Assembly (NCBI RefSeq): GCF_004348335.1
Contig: NZ_SMJW01000027.1
Span: 1 to 46,644 of the forward strand
DNA from: Actinomadura bangladeshensis
GTDB lineage: Bacteria > Actinomycetota > Actinomycetes > Streptosporangiales > Streptosporangiaceae
DNA length: 46,644 nucleotides
Direction of reading: 5' to 3'
In this document: positions 13,030 to 21,516 of the stretch, piece by piece
Layout: each line of letters opens with the position of its first letter
Position numbering within the stretch: the stretch's first letter is position 1
Translations under genes and position numbers: made by a program
Notes under the pieces: model-generated
Seen by the model: only the letters and a program-made list of their open reading frames with translations
Database searches by the model: none
What the model was told of the DNA's origin: nothing

Positions 13030-14067
13030 TCAGGGGGCGGCGGGGCCGGTGCTGGCGCGCAGTGAGATCGGCGGCGTCAGCAGCCGGTGGCGGAGCGGCG
13101 CCGCCGAGGGGCCGATGCGTTCCAGCAGCAGGTCGATGGCGATGCGGCCCATCTCGCGGGAGGGAACGTCGGCCGCGGTGAGCGCGGGTGTCACGGCTTC
13201 GGCCCACCGGCTGCCGACGATGCCGGTGACCGACATGTCGCGGGGGATCTCCCGGCCGGCGGTGCCGAGCCCCCGGTACAGCCCGCCGAGCGCCGCCTCG
13301 TTCAGGGTCACGATTCCGGTGACGCCCGGGTCGTCCGACAGGATGCGCTCCACGCAGGCCTCGCCCGACGCGGCGTCGTCCCCGCACTGGTACGAGCGGC
13401 CGGTCAGCTCGTGTTCCGCGAGGGCCCGCTCGAACCCGTCCTGGCCCCGCCGTGCCGACTCGTATCCGGCCCGGATGAGCTCCTCGGACCGGTTGACGAG
13501 CGCGAGCCGGCGGTGGCCGAGCTGCGCCAGGTGCTGGACGCAGTGCTGGACGAGCCGCCCGTGGTCCAGGTCGACCCAGCTGGTCCCGTCGGGCTGCGCG
13601 GTGCGGCCGATCGTCACGAAGGGGAAGCCGGTCGCGCGCATCCTGTCGACGCGGGCGTCCTGCAGCCTGATCTCCATCAGGATCGCGCCGTCGACCCGCC
13701 GCTCGCCGATGAGCCGGTGGAAGGTGCGGTCCTCCGCCCCGCCCGGCGACATCAGGACGTCGTAGTCGCGGACGGCGGCGGCGTCGACCAGGCCGCCGAT
13801 GAAGTCGAGTTGCATGTCGGTGTAGTGCGTGCTCGCGGGCGGGAAGACCAGGCCCAGCGTCCGGGTCTCGCCGCGTGCGAGCGCCCGCGCGCTGGCGTTC
13901 GGCTGGTACCCCATCTCATCGATGACCCGCTGGATGCGCAGCCGGGTGGCCTCCGAGACCGGACGCTTCCCGCTCAGCGCGTAGGACACCGTGCTGCGCG
14001 ACACCCGCGCCCGCCGCGCGATCTCCCCGATCGTCACGGACGCCGCGTCATCGAACCGATTCGACAA
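13030..14067 (-). CDS. LacI-family transcriptional regulator of the sugar-transport operon
   Basis: This is a LacI repressor of about 345 residues, divergent from the ABC transporter operon. I favour TTG at 14067 because GGAGG precedes it by four bases; GTG at 14037, directly before TIGEIARRARVSRSTVSYAL, is the family-like alternative and gives 335 residues without a ribosome site. If the TTG is used, the operator at 14051-14064 lies inside the coding region. The helix-turn-helix and hinge (SRSTVSYALSGKRPVSEATR) match the 2107 regulator exactly, and the rest of the protein is clearly paralogous to it. It probably represses the divergent transporter genes, whose leader has two more operator copies, and its own gene. 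Confidence 0.88.
   Translation of the reverse strand: MSNRFDDAASVTIGEIARRARVSRSTVSYALSGKRPVSEATRLRIQRVIDEMGYQPNASARALARGETRTLGLVFPPASTHYTDMQLDFIGGLVDAAAVRDYDVLMSPGGAEDRTFHRLIGERRVDGAILMEIRLQDARVDRMRATGFPFVTIGRTAQPDGTSWVDLDHGRLVQHCVQHLAQLGHRRLALVNRSEELIRAGYESARRGQDGFERALAEHELTGRSYQCGDDAASGEACVERILSDDPGVTGIVTLNEAALGGLYRGLGTAGREIPRDMSVTGIVGSRWAEAVTPALTAADVPSREMGRIAIDLLLERIGPSAAPLRHRLLTPPISLRASTGPAAP
14051..14064. promoter_or_regulatory. LacI-type operator TCGAACCGATTCGA at the regulator's own start
   Basis: This is the same sequence as the site before the fucosidase. It overlaps or abuts the start of the minus-strand LacI gene, implying negative autoregulation. Confidence 0.65.
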
Positions 14068-14112
14068 AGTTCCTCCAACCCGTGCGCTCACGATATCGGT
14101 TGTCACGCATGA

Positions 14113-14126
14113 GCGAACCGGTTCGT
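14113..14126. promoter_or_regulatory. LacI-type operator GCGAACCGGTTCGT in the divergent promoter region
   Basis: The 12-base core CGAACCGGTTCG is a perfect palindrome. It lies midway between the LacI gene and the transporter operon and may act on both promoters. Confidence 0.6.
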
Positions 14127-14205
14127 CGAGGGGAGCCCTTCGTAGGACTGCGGAATCGATGCGCCCGCCGCCATTGACCGGCGGCGCGCAGCCGTTTATG
14201 GTGCA

Positions 14206-14232
14206 TCGAACCGGTTCGGCGAACCGGTTCGA
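14206..14232. promoter_or_regulatory. Tandem pair of LacI-type operators before the transporter operon
   Basis: TCGAACCGGTTCGG (14206-14219) and GCGAACCGGTTCGA (14219-14232) share one base, so their centres are 13 bp apart. They end 42 bases before the start of the binding-protein gene. Tight repression of the ABC operon is inferred. Confidence 0.7.
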
Positions 14233-14274
14233 CCCAGCCCGCGCGCTGGGATCCGCGCCGGAAAGGAATCCGCG

Positions 14275-15510
14275 ATGACCCACCCTCTTCCCCGCTACAG
14301 GACCCGCGTCCTGGCAGCGGGCGTCGCCGCGCTCGCCATTGCCTCGGCCGCCGGCTGCTCGTCCGGCGGCGACGCCGCCGATCCCGGCAGCTACACGGTC
14401 TGGGACCCCTACCCCCAGTACCAGGCGGGCTCCGACTGGGCGAAGCTGCTGGACAAGTGCGGCGCCGGCGCGGGGGTCAAGGTGAAGCGCACCGCCTACG
14501 ACACCACGGACCTGACCAACAAGGCGCTGCTCGCCGCGCAGCAGGGCAACGCGCCGGACGTCCTCATCGTGGACAACCCGGTGGTGTCGACGCTCGCCGA
14601 GGCCGGCGTCCTGACCACGACGGCCGAGACCGGCACCGACACGTCGACGATCCAGCCGAACCTGCTGGCGGCCGGGCAGGCCGGTGGCAAGACCTACGGG
14701 ATCCCGATCGGCGCGAACACTCTCGCGCTCTTCTACAACGAGAAGGTCCTGAAGGCCGCGGACGTCGACGTCTCCACGATCAAGGACTGGACGAGCCTCA
14801 CCGCCGCGCTGCAGAAGGTGAAGGCGGCCGGCAAGAAGGGCATCACCTTCTCCGCGATCGGCACCGAAGAGGGCAGCTTCCAGTTCCTGCCCTGGTTCTG
14901 GGGCGCGGGCGCGCAACTCACCGGCCTCGACGCGCCGCAGTCGGTCGACGCCCTGACGCTGTGGTCCGACTGGGTGAAGAAGGGCTACGCGCCCAAGTCG
15001 GTCCTGAACAACACGCAGACCACCAGTTGGCAGGAGTTCGCGACCGGCGACTACGCCTTCGCCGAGAACGGCACCTGGCAACTGGAGAACGTCAAGAAGG
15101 CGGGCTTCCCGTACGGGATCATCCCGCTCCCCGGGAAGGACGGCGGCACCGCCCCGGCCCCGACCGGGGGCGAGTTCGTGACCGTCCCGGTGCAGGACGA
15201 CACCGGCCGCTACGGCACGTCCAAGAAGATCGGCGACTGCCTGACCAGCGGGGACGACTCCTACACCGCCGTCAGCACGCTCTCCTACATCGCGCCGACG
15301 ACCCAGATCCAGCAGAAGCAGGTCGAGGCCAAGCCCGAGTTGAAGGTCTGGGTGGACGCGGTGCACGCGGCGAAGGGGCGCACGAGCGACAACCTCGGCA
15401 CCAAGTACCCGAAGATCTCCCAGCAGATGTGGACGGCCGTGCAGAGCGCGTTGAGCGGATCGGCCACGCCCCAGGAGGCGATGGCGAAGGCCCAGACGTC
15501 GGTGAAGTGA
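14275..15510 (+). CDS. ABC transporter sugar-binding lipoprotein (CUT1 family)
   Basis: This is the extracellular solute-binding protein of a sugar importer. The signal peptide ends in a lipobox (ASAAGC, lipidated Cys28), followed by a Ser/Gly-rich tether, so the protein is anchored on the outer face of the membrane. The length of 411 residues and motifs such as KTYGIPIGANTLALFYNEK and the WQEFATGDYAFAENGTW region fit family 1 extracellular solute-binding proteins. A GGAAAGGAATCC ribosome site precedes the ATG. It is first of four genes with two permeases and a glycosidase and sits under a double LacI operator. The ligand is probably an oligosaccharide from plant cell wall. Confidence 0.92.
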   Translation: MTHPLPRYRTRVLAAGVAALAIASAAGCSSGGDAADPGSYTVWDPYPQYQAGSDWAKLLDKCGAGAGVKVKRTAYDTTDLTNKALLAAQQGNAPDVLIVDNPVVSTLAEAGVLTTTAETGTDTSTIQPNLLAAGQAGGKTYGIPIGANTLALFYNEKVLKAADVDVSTIKDWTSLTAALQKVKAAGKKGITFSAIGTEEGSFQFLPWFWGAGAQLTGLDAPQSVDALTLWSDWVKKGYAPKSVLNNTQTTSWQEFATGDYAFAENGTWQLENVKKAGFPYGIIPLPGKDGGTAPAPTGGEFVTVPVQDDTGRYGTSKKIGDCLTSGDDSYTAVSTLSYIAPTTQIQQKQVEAKPELKVWVDAVHAAKGRTSDNLGTKYPKISQQMWTAVQSALSGSATPQEAMAKAQTSVK

Positions 15511-15514
15511 CGCG

Positions 15515-16492
15515 ATGAACGACACGACGCAGCGCGCCCGCCACGCAGGGAGGGCCACGGAAGCGGCGGGCCGCGCCGCCTCCCGCGCTCGGCCGAAGGC
15601 GGCGCATCGCCGCTCGGGGCACTGGACGGCCTGGGCTTTTCTCTTGCCGCTGGTGGCCTACCTCGTCCTGTTCTACGCCTATCCCCTCTACCGCAATGTC
15701 GAGTTGAGCCTGCGGGACTACAACGTCCGGTCGTTCGTCCACGGCGGGGCGCCGTTCGCGGGGCTGGACAACTACGCCGAGGTCGTGCGCGACGCGACGT
15801 TCTGGCCCGCGCTGTGGCACACCGCGGTGTTCACGCTGGTGTCGCTGGTGTTCCAGTTCTTCATCGGGCTCGGCCTGGCCGTGTTCTTCAACCGGCACTT
15901 CAAGCTCTCGGTGGTGCTGCGGGCCCTCTTCCTGGTGCCGTGGCTGCTGCCGCTGATCGTGTCGGCGTCGACCTGGACGCTGCTGCTGAACTCCGAGGCC
16001 GGCGCCGTCAACTGGCTGCTGGGCCTGGGCGGGATCGGGCCGGTGGACTGGCTGACCTCGCCGCATTGGTCGCTGGCCTCGGTGACGATCGCCAACATCT
16101 GGATCGGGATCCCGTTCAACCTGGTCATCCTGTACAGCGGGCTGCAGTCCGTCCCGGACGAGTTGTACGAGGCGGCGGCGCTGGACGGCGCGTCCGCCTG
16201 GCAGCGGTTCTGGCGGATCGCGTTCCCGCTGCTGCGCCCCGTATCGGCGATCACGCTGATGCTCGGCCTGGTCTACACGCTGAAGGTGTTCGACCTCATC
16301 TGGATCATGACGCGGGGCGGGCCCGCGGACTCCTCCGCGACGTTCGCCACCTGGTCCTACCAGCTCGGGTTCGCCAACCCGCTGCCGTCCTTCGGGCCCG
16401 GCGCCGCCGTCGGCAACCTGCTGGTGCTGGCGGCCCTGGCGTTCGGCCTGCTGTACATCCGCTTCGAGCGCCGGCAGCGGGAGGCCCTGTGA
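15515..16492 (+). CDS. ABC transporter permease, MalF-like (CUT1)
   Basis: This is an inner-membrane subunit of the sugar importer, 325 residues. The N-terminus is basic and cytoplasmic, the first membrane segment is AWAFLLPLVAYLVLFYAYPLY, and further segments follow. The ATPase-contact loop is EAAALDGASAWQRFWRIAFP near residues 212-231. It starts four bases after the binding-protein stop and its TGA overlaps the GTG of the next permease, showing coupled translation. Confidence 0.93.
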   Translation: MNDTTQRARHAGRATEAAGRAASRARPKAAHRRSGHWTAWAFLLPLVAYLVLFYAYPLYRNVELSLRDYNVRSFVHGGAPFAGLDNYAEVVRDATFWPALWHTAVFTLVSLVFQFFIGLGLAVFFNRHFKLSVVLRALFLVPWLLPLIVSASTWTLLLNSEAGAVNWLLGLGGIGPVDWLTSPHWSLASVTIANIWIGIPFNLVILYSGLQSVPDELYEAAALDGASAWQRFWRIAFPLLRPVSAITLMLGLVYTLKVFDLIWIMTRGGPADSSATFATWSYQLGFANPLPSFGPGAAVGNLLVLAALAFGLLYIRFERRQREAL

Positions 16493-17322
16493 AGCGCGGC
16501 ACCGTGAACGCGACGAGATCCTGGTGGAAGACCGCGATCGCGCTGCTGCTGACCGCGATCATGCTGTTCCCGGTCTACTGGATGCTCAACAACTCGCTCA
16601 CCCGGGACGAGGACATGCGGCGCACCCCGCCGTCCTTCTTCCCCGCGCACCCCACCCTGGACGGCTACCGCGCCGTCCTGGACCAGCAGCTCCCCTACCT
16701 CGGCACGAGCCTGCTCGTCGGGCTCGGCACCGTGCTGCTGACCGTGGTGATCGCCGCTCCGGCGGGCTACGCGCTCGGGCTGCTGCGCCCCCGCGGCTCC
16801 GGGGCGCTGAGCTTCCTGCTGCTCGCCGCGCAGATGATCCCCGGGATCATCATGGCGATGGGGTTCTACGCGATCTACCTGAACCTCGGTGTGCTGAACA
16901 CGCTGCCCGGCCTGATCCTCGCCGACTCCACGCTCGCCGTCCCGTTCGGGGTGCTGATCTTCACCGCCTTCATGGCGGGCATCCCCCGGGAGCTGCTGCA
17001 GGCGTCCCGCGTGGACGGCGCGGGGACATTCCGCACCTTCTGGTCGATCGTGCTGCCGATCAGCCGCAACAGCGTCGTCACCGTCTCGCTGTTCGCGTTC
17101 CTGTGGTCGTGGTCGGACTTCATCTTCGCCAGCACGCTGGACGGCGGCGGGCGGTACCGGCCGATCACCCTCGGGATCTACCACTACATCGGCAACAACA
17201 ACCAGCAGTGGAACGCCATCATGGCCGCCGCGGTCGTGGCGTCGGTCCCGACCACGCTGATCCTGATCGGCGCGCAGCGCTACATCGCCGCGGGGGCCAC
17301 CGCCGGCGCCGTCAAGGACTGA
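16489..17322 (+). CDS. ABC transporter permease, MalG-like (CUT1)
   Basis: This is the second membrane subunit, 277 residues. I chose GTG at 16489, which overlaps the previous stop (GTGA); the longer open frame is noncoding. The first membrane segment is TAIALLLTAIMLFPVYWML, and the EAA-type loop is QASRVDGAGTFRTFWSIVLP. There is no ATP-binding subunit gene nearby. In actinomycetes a shared MsiK-type ATPase elsewhere in the genome usually energises such importers, and I infer the same here. Confidence 0.93.
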   Translation: MKRGTVNATRSWWKTAIALLLTAIMLFPVYWMLNNSLTRDEDMRRTPPSFFPAHPTLDGYRAVLDQQLPYLGTSLLVGLGTVLLTVVIAAPAGYALGLLRPRGSGALSFLLLAAQMIPGIIMAMGFYAIYLNLGVLNTLPGLILADSTLAVPFGVLIFTAFMAGIPRELLQASRVDGAGTFRTFWSIVLPISRNSVVTVSLFAFLWSWSDFIFASTLDGGGRYRPITLGIYHYIGNNNQQWNAIMAAAVVASVPTTLILIGAQRYIAAGATAGAVKD

Positions 17323-17359
17323 CTCCCTTCCCCCTCTTCAGAAACGAGTTCGCTTCTCC

Positions 17360-19096
17360 ATGACGCCCGGACCCTCCTTCTCCGTCCAGGAAATCCCGTT
17401 CAGCACCTTCGGCTCCTGGCTTGCCCTCTCGCCCGTCACCGCGCTGGCCACCTACGCCGAAGACCTCCACCTGATCTCGCACCAGGGCGGGCTGAACCCG
17501 GTGCTGCGCCTCACCCCGATGGAGGACGGCGCCCGGGCCGCCACGGCGATCACCGCCACGCCCGGTCGGCTGGCCTGGGCGCATCCGTCCGGCACGATCG
17601 AGGCGGCGTTCGAGTCGCCGGACACGGTGCGGCTCCGCGGCTCCGGCCTCGCGCTGCGGCTGGACGCCGCGATCACCGAGCTGACCCCGTTCACCGGGAC
17701 CTACTTCTACGACGCCGCCGGCGTCCACGTCTTCACCTCCTACGAGACCGGACGCCGCTACCGCGTGACGCTGATCGCGGGCGAGGCCGCCGCGCACGGC
17801 GCCCAGGCCCTCGGGGAGGCCGGACGCGGCCTGACGTTCGGTGCCGGCGGCGGGGACTGGGAGGCGGCGATCGAGGAGTACGGCACGGCCCGTCCGCCCT
17901 ACTCCCCGTCCGCGCCGTTCGACGCCGTCGCCGCGGCGTCCCGGTCGGCCTTCGCGGCCTTCGCGGACGCCATCGCGCCCTGGCGCAACCCGGACACCCC
18001 CGCCGCCGACCTGGCCGCCTACGTCCTGTGGTCGGCCACCGTCCGGCCCGCCGGTTTCCTCGGACGTCCGGGCGTCCTGATGTCCAAGCACTGGATGAAC
18101 AAGGTGTGGAGCTGGGACCACTGCTTCAACGCCCTCGCCCTGGCCGCCGGTGACCCCGGACTGGCCTGGGACCAGTACCAGATCCTGTTCGACCACCAGG
18201 ACCCGTCCGGTGCCCTGCCCGACTCGGTGACGCATTCGGAGGTCCTCTTCAACTACGTCAAGCCGCCGATCCACGGCTGGGCGTTCGGCCACCTGCGCCG
18301 CCGCCTGCGGTTGGACCGTTCCGAGCTCGAACGCGTTTACGCCCAACTTGAGAAGTGGACGCAGTTCTGGCTCACCGCGCGCCGCGCCCAGGGCAGCCCG
18401 TTCCCGCACTACGAGCACGGCAACGACAGCGGCTGGGACAACGCGACGGCCTTCGACCCCGAGCGGGTCGTCGAGACCGCAGACCTGAGCGCGTTCCTGA
18501 TCCTGCAGATGCGGGAGCTGGCGCGGCTCGGCGCCGAACTCGGCCGTCCCGCCGCCCACTGGACGGCCACCGCCGACGAGCTGCAGGCCGAGCTCTTCGC
18601 CCGCCTCTGGCAGGGCGACCGCTTCGCCACGCGGGGCGTCGGCTCCGGGGACACCTGGCACACCGACGGCCTGCTCGACCTGATGCCGATCGTCCTCGGC
18701 GCCGACCTCCCGCCGTCCGCCGCGGACGCCCTCGCCGACCGGATCTCCGCGCACCTCACCGAGTTCGGCCTGGCCACCGAACTGCCCGCGTCGCCGCACT
18801 ACCGTTCCGACGGGTACTGGCGCGGCCCCATCTGGGCCCCCGCGACCGTCCTGATCGAGGACGGCCTGCGCCGCGCCGGCCGCACCGCGCTCGCCGACGA
18901 GATCAGCGCCCGCTTCCGCGCCCTGTGCGAACGCTCCGGCTTCGCCGAGAACTTCGACGCCCTCACCGGCGCGGGCCTCCGCGACCGCGCCTACACCTGG
19001 ACGGCCAGCGCCTACCTCCTGCTGGCCGCCGCGCACGAAGCCCGCCGCACCGCCGGCCCGGAGGGACGCCGGCCCGCGGCGTCGGAACGCGCCTGA
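17360..19096 (+). CDS. Cytoplasmic (alpha/alpha)6-barrel glycosidase, GH63/GH37/MGH1-like
   Basis: This glycosidase has 578 residues and no signal peptide, so it should act on imported oligosaccharides. It has an N-terminal beta-rich part (about 1-190) and a C-terminal (alpha/alpha)6 barrel. Marks are KVWSWDHCFNALALA, a DHQDPSGALPDSV stretch, GNDSGWDNATAF and YWRGPIWAPATVL, which are typical of the GH63/GH37/mannosylglycerate-hydrolase-like group. The Asp in GNDSGWDN is a probable catalytic acid. It follows the permeases by 37 bases and is the last gene of the operon. An alpha-glucoside or alpha-mannoside substrate is possible, but the specificity is not decided by sequence. Confidence 0.85.
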   Translation: MTPGPSFSVQEIPFSTFGSWLALSPVTALATYAEDLHLISHQGGLNPVLRLTPMEDGARAATAITATPGRLAWAHPSGTIEAAFESPDTVRLRGSGLALRLDAAITELTPFTGTYFYDAAGVHVFTSYETGRRYRVTLIAGEAAAHGAQALGEAGRGLTFGAGGGDWEAAIEEYGTARPPYSPSAPFDAVAAASRSAFAAFADAIAPWRNPDTPAADLAAYVLWSATVRPAGFLGRPGVLMSKHWMNKVWSWDHCFNALALAAGDPGLAWDQYQILFDHQDPSGALPDSVTHSEVLFNYVKPPIHGWAFGHLRRRLRLDRSELERVYAQLEKWTQFWLTARRAQGSPFPHYEHGNDSGWDNATAFDPERVVETADLSAFLILQMRELARLGAELGRPAAHWTATADELQAELFARLWQGDRFATRGVGSGDTWHTDGLLDLMPIVLGADLPPSAADALADRISAHLTEFGLATELPASPHYRSDGYWRGPIWAPATVLIEDGLRRAGRTALADEISARFRALCERSGFAENFDALTGAGLRDRAYTWTASAYLLLAAAHEARRTAGPEGRRPAASERA

Positions 19097-19711
19097 CCGT
19101 TCCGATCGCGGGCACCGGCGGCCCGGCCGCCGCTCGGCCCTGTTTAGTGGTCAGGCTGCCGTTGGGCACGATGGGTGCTCCCCTATGCCCGGGTTTCTCC
19201 AAGAGGGCCCGAACCCGCGCAATCGACGCTCCACGGATAACCGCAACGACACGCGGGTGTCACGGTCGGCATCGCGAAGCGGCAGCGTGTCGGCAGCCCG
19301 TGGGGAGTGCCGGCGCGGACGATGACGGCGACCTCGCCCCCCAGCCAGCTCAAGTGCGCCGCCCTGGCGGACGGCGCGCACCGGCAGCCGCAGGGCCGGG
19401 GAGCCGCCCGCGCACAACCTACGGATTAAAAGTCCGACGTTCTGGTATCAGAGCAGTGCTTTCGGTGTCATTCAGACTCCGGCTGTGGGGCTGGCCCAGT
19501 GACGTGCAGCTTCGCACCGCCGAAAAGGTAATTCTCGGTGACGGAGGTGTTCCTTGGCCGTCGTGACGATGGGTAAGGAACATCGTCTCCAAGCTCCACG
19601 CCGGATCCAGAAGCGGGGGAGATAGGACGCTGAGCGCCGCTTGCTGAACTTCGCAGTGGAAAGCGGTGTGGCCCGGTCGCTGGAGGCGGTGGGCCTTGGC
19701 GGGCCCGCGAC
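19097..19711. other. Gene-poor boundary between the polysaccharide locus and accessory DNA
   Basis: No gene is supported in this 615-bp gap. It holds a small hairpin just after the glycosidase (19117-19131) and the shortest of three tRNA-Lys-derived repeats (from 19413). Base composition and the lack of any family-like frame suggest decayed mobile DNA. It marks the left edge of the accessory region. Confidence 0.45.
19413..19465 (-). repeat. tRNA-Lys-derived repeat, copy A (short)
   Basis: CACAACCTACGGATTAAAAG, the anticodon arm of tRNA-Lys(TTT) in reverse, is followed by GGTATCAGAGCAGTGCTTTC, similar to copies B (26009) and C (38829). Unlike them it lacks the T arm and acceptor end. Read on the minus strand, a protein frame ends ESTALIPERRTFNP-stop, close to the ends read in B and C. 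It is probably a decayed attachment site. Confidence 0.6.
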
Positions 19712-20131
19712 TCAGGACCGGGACGCGGAGGAGGCGGTGGTGCCGGCCCGGGAACGGTTGGCGCGGATCTCGTCGTGGTGGTCGGCCGCCCAATTGATCA
19801 GCTGCTTGACGATGTCGTTCAGGCCGCCGCCGAGCGGGGCGAGCGCGTACTCGACGCGCGGTGGCACCTCGGCGTAGGCGGTACGGCTGATCAACCCGTC
19901 CTTTGTGAGCTGGCGGAGGGTGTGGGTCAGCATGCGCTGGGAGATGCCCGGGATCTGGCGCTGCACGTCGGTGTAGCGCATCGGGCCGCCTTCCAGGACA
20001 GCGATGATCAACATGCTCCACTTGTCGCCCACCCGGTCGAGCACCTGGCGGATGAAGTCCATGTGCTCGGCGGGGATGCTCGCGCACGGTCCGACCGAAG
20101 CCGCCATCCCGACACCCGCGCTGTCCTGCAT
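19712..20131 (-). CDS. HxlR-family winged-helix transcriptional regulator
   Basis: This is a DNA-binding regulator of 139 residues, normal for HxlR/MarR-like proteins. The family pattern VLDRVGDKWSMLIIAVLEGGPMRYTDVQR, then ISQRMLTHTLRQLTKDGLI and VEYALAPLG, is clear. A cysteine at about residue 16 is often redox- or aldehyde-sensing in this family. It is divergent from the DsbA-like remnant and the SDR gene, separated by about 105 bases that probably hold both promoters. Such regulators often control the adjacent oxidoreductase, so the SDR is its likely target. Confidence 0.93.
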   Translation of the reverse strand: MQDSAGVGMAASVGPCASIPAEHMDFIRQVLDRVGDKWSMLIIAVLEGGPMRYTDVQRQIPGISQRMLTHTLRQLTKDGLISRTAYAEVPPRVEYALAPLGGGLNDIVKQLINWAADHHDEIRANRSRAGTTASSASRS

Positions 20132-20237
20132 AGCGCCCGTTCCCCTCCGTCGCGCACACCGATGTGCCTTTTGTATCGCCTTCCGTACTGGCCCACAATG
20201 ACGTTACGCACAAACAGTAGGAATAGGAGGTCAGGCC

Positions 20238-20489
20238 GTGAAGGCAGAGATCTGGGCTGAGATCGCCTGGCCCTGGTGCGGTCTGGGCGGCCATCGGCTG
20301 GCTCGGGCCGTGGAGTGCGTCGAGCACAGCGGCCGCATGGAGGTGGTCCACCGCTCGTTCCCTCTGGGCAGTGGCCTCCCCGAGGACCGCACGCTCAGCG
20401 TCCGCGAATTCGCGCTGGCCAAGTACGGCGCGGCGACCCGCGGCCCGGACGGCTGCGCGGTTCCCACCGACCAGGCCGCCCGCATCTGA
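20238..20489 (+). pseudogene. Truncated DsbA/FrnE-like thioredoxin-fold oxidoreductase
   Basis: The 83-residue frame starts MKAEIWAEIAWPWCGLGGHR and continues EVVHRSFPLG, which matches the start of FrnE-type DsbA proteins (about 210-240 residues). It stops after 83 residues, so two thirds of the protein are missing. The active-site motif reads WPWC instead of CPWC, losing the nucleophilic cysteine. A good ribosome site (AGGAGG) remains. It is probably a remnant, unless it has become a small non-catalytic protein. Confidence 0.7.
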
Positions 20490-20581
20490 GCCACACGTCC
20501 GATCTGCACAGCTGATCCACACGCCGACCGGGCATCGGGTCTCCGCATGTCCCGGCGGCCACGACACGAAAGAGGTCTCAC

Positions 20582-21271
20582 GTGCCCACTCTCGCCATCG
20601 TCGGCGCCGGCCCGGGCATGGGCCTGGCCATCGCCCGCACCTTCGGCGGCCGCGGCTTCGACGTCGCCCTGATCGCCCGCACCAAGGAGAAGCTGGAAAC
20701 GCTGGTCGACCAGCTCGGCCAGGAAGGCGTCACGGCCGCCGGGTTCCCCGCCGACATCCTCGACCCCGCCTCACTGACCGATGCCCTGGCCGCGGCCGAG
20801 GCCCGCTTCGGCGGCATCGACGTACTGGAGTATTCACCGGCCCCCCACTCTCCGGTGCCCGGTCTCACCCTGGCCGCTCCCTCGCAGGTCACGGTCGACA
20901 ATCTGCAGCCGATGATCGAGTACGGCTTCTACGGCGCCGTGACGGCCGTCCAGGCGGTACTGCCCGCGATGCGCGAGAAGGGCGCCGGGACCCTGCTGTT
21001 CACCACCGGTGGCGGTTCGGTGGACCCGGTGCCGATGCTCGGCAACGCCAACGCGGCCCAGGCGGCTCTGCGCAACTGGGTGATCAACCTGAACAAGGAA
21101 CTGGCCGGCACCGGCGTGTACGCCGGGCACGTGGCGATCAACGTCTGGATCGGCGCGGGCGTCGTGGCCGCCCCGGAAGCCGGCCCGACCGCCACGCCCG
21201 AGCAGATCGCCCCCCTGTACTGGGACCTGCACGAAAACCGCGACCGCTCCGAGGCCGTCTTCAACGCCTGA
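20582..21271 (+). CDS. Atypical short-chain dehydrogenase/reductase
   Basis: This is a Rossmann-fold NAD(P)-dependent oxidoreductase of 229 residues. The start is GTG after GAAAGAGG. The cofactor loop is GAGPGMG (residues 8-14), with basic residues further on (LIARTKEK) suggesting NADPH. The usual YxxxK catalytic pair is absent: the aligned place reads MLGNANAAQAALRNW. Similar proteins without the pair exist in actinomycetes and their reaction is unclear. The gene lies downstream of the DsbA remnant and divergent from HxlR, its likely regulator. Confidence 0.88.
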   Translation: MPTLAIVGAGPGMGLAIARTFGGRGFDVALIARTKEKLETLVDQLGQEGVTAAGFPADILDPASLTDALAAAEARFGGIDVLEYSPAPHSPVPGLTLAAPSQVTVDNLQPMIEYGFYGAVTAVQAVLPAMREKGAGTLLFTTGGGSVDPVPMLGNANAAQAALRNWVINLNKELAGTGVYAGHVAINVWIGAGVVAAPEAGPTATPEQIAPLYWDLHENRDRSEAVFNA

Positions 21272-21369
21272 CCGGCCGTACTTGCGCTCCAGCGCCCGCC
21301 CCAAAGATCAGACCGTTACCCGATCCAATCGCCGACCACCCATTTTCAGCACGAACACCTAGCTCACGC

Positions 21370-21439
21370 GCATCGGAACGAGTTTCCGCGCTAGCCCGAC
21401 CCGGCGGGTCCGGCTTAGCGCGGATTTTCGTTCCGATGC
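21370..21439. other. Large imperfect hairpin of about 70 nt
   Basis: The outer 12 bases GCATCGGAACGA pair with TCGTTCCGATGC at the far end. Next come a four-base mismatched bubble, a six-base CCGCGC/GCGCGG stem and a further near-complementary stretch up to a very small loop. It may terminate the SDR transcript, or be a folded recombination site, given the recombinase genes 500 bases away. Confidence 0.6.
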
Positions 21440-21516
21440 TGGAAGTAGTTGCTATTGCGGCTGATGGAATCTGCGATCATCCGACACGTCGCTTATCCAG
21501 GGGGGCCGGATCGGGA

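Noticed and set aside
13030..15558. 842-codon minus-strand frame extending the LacI gene across the ABC binding-protein gene
   Set aside because: Only the last third is LacI-like. The upstream part is antisense to the binding-protein gene and crosses the operators.
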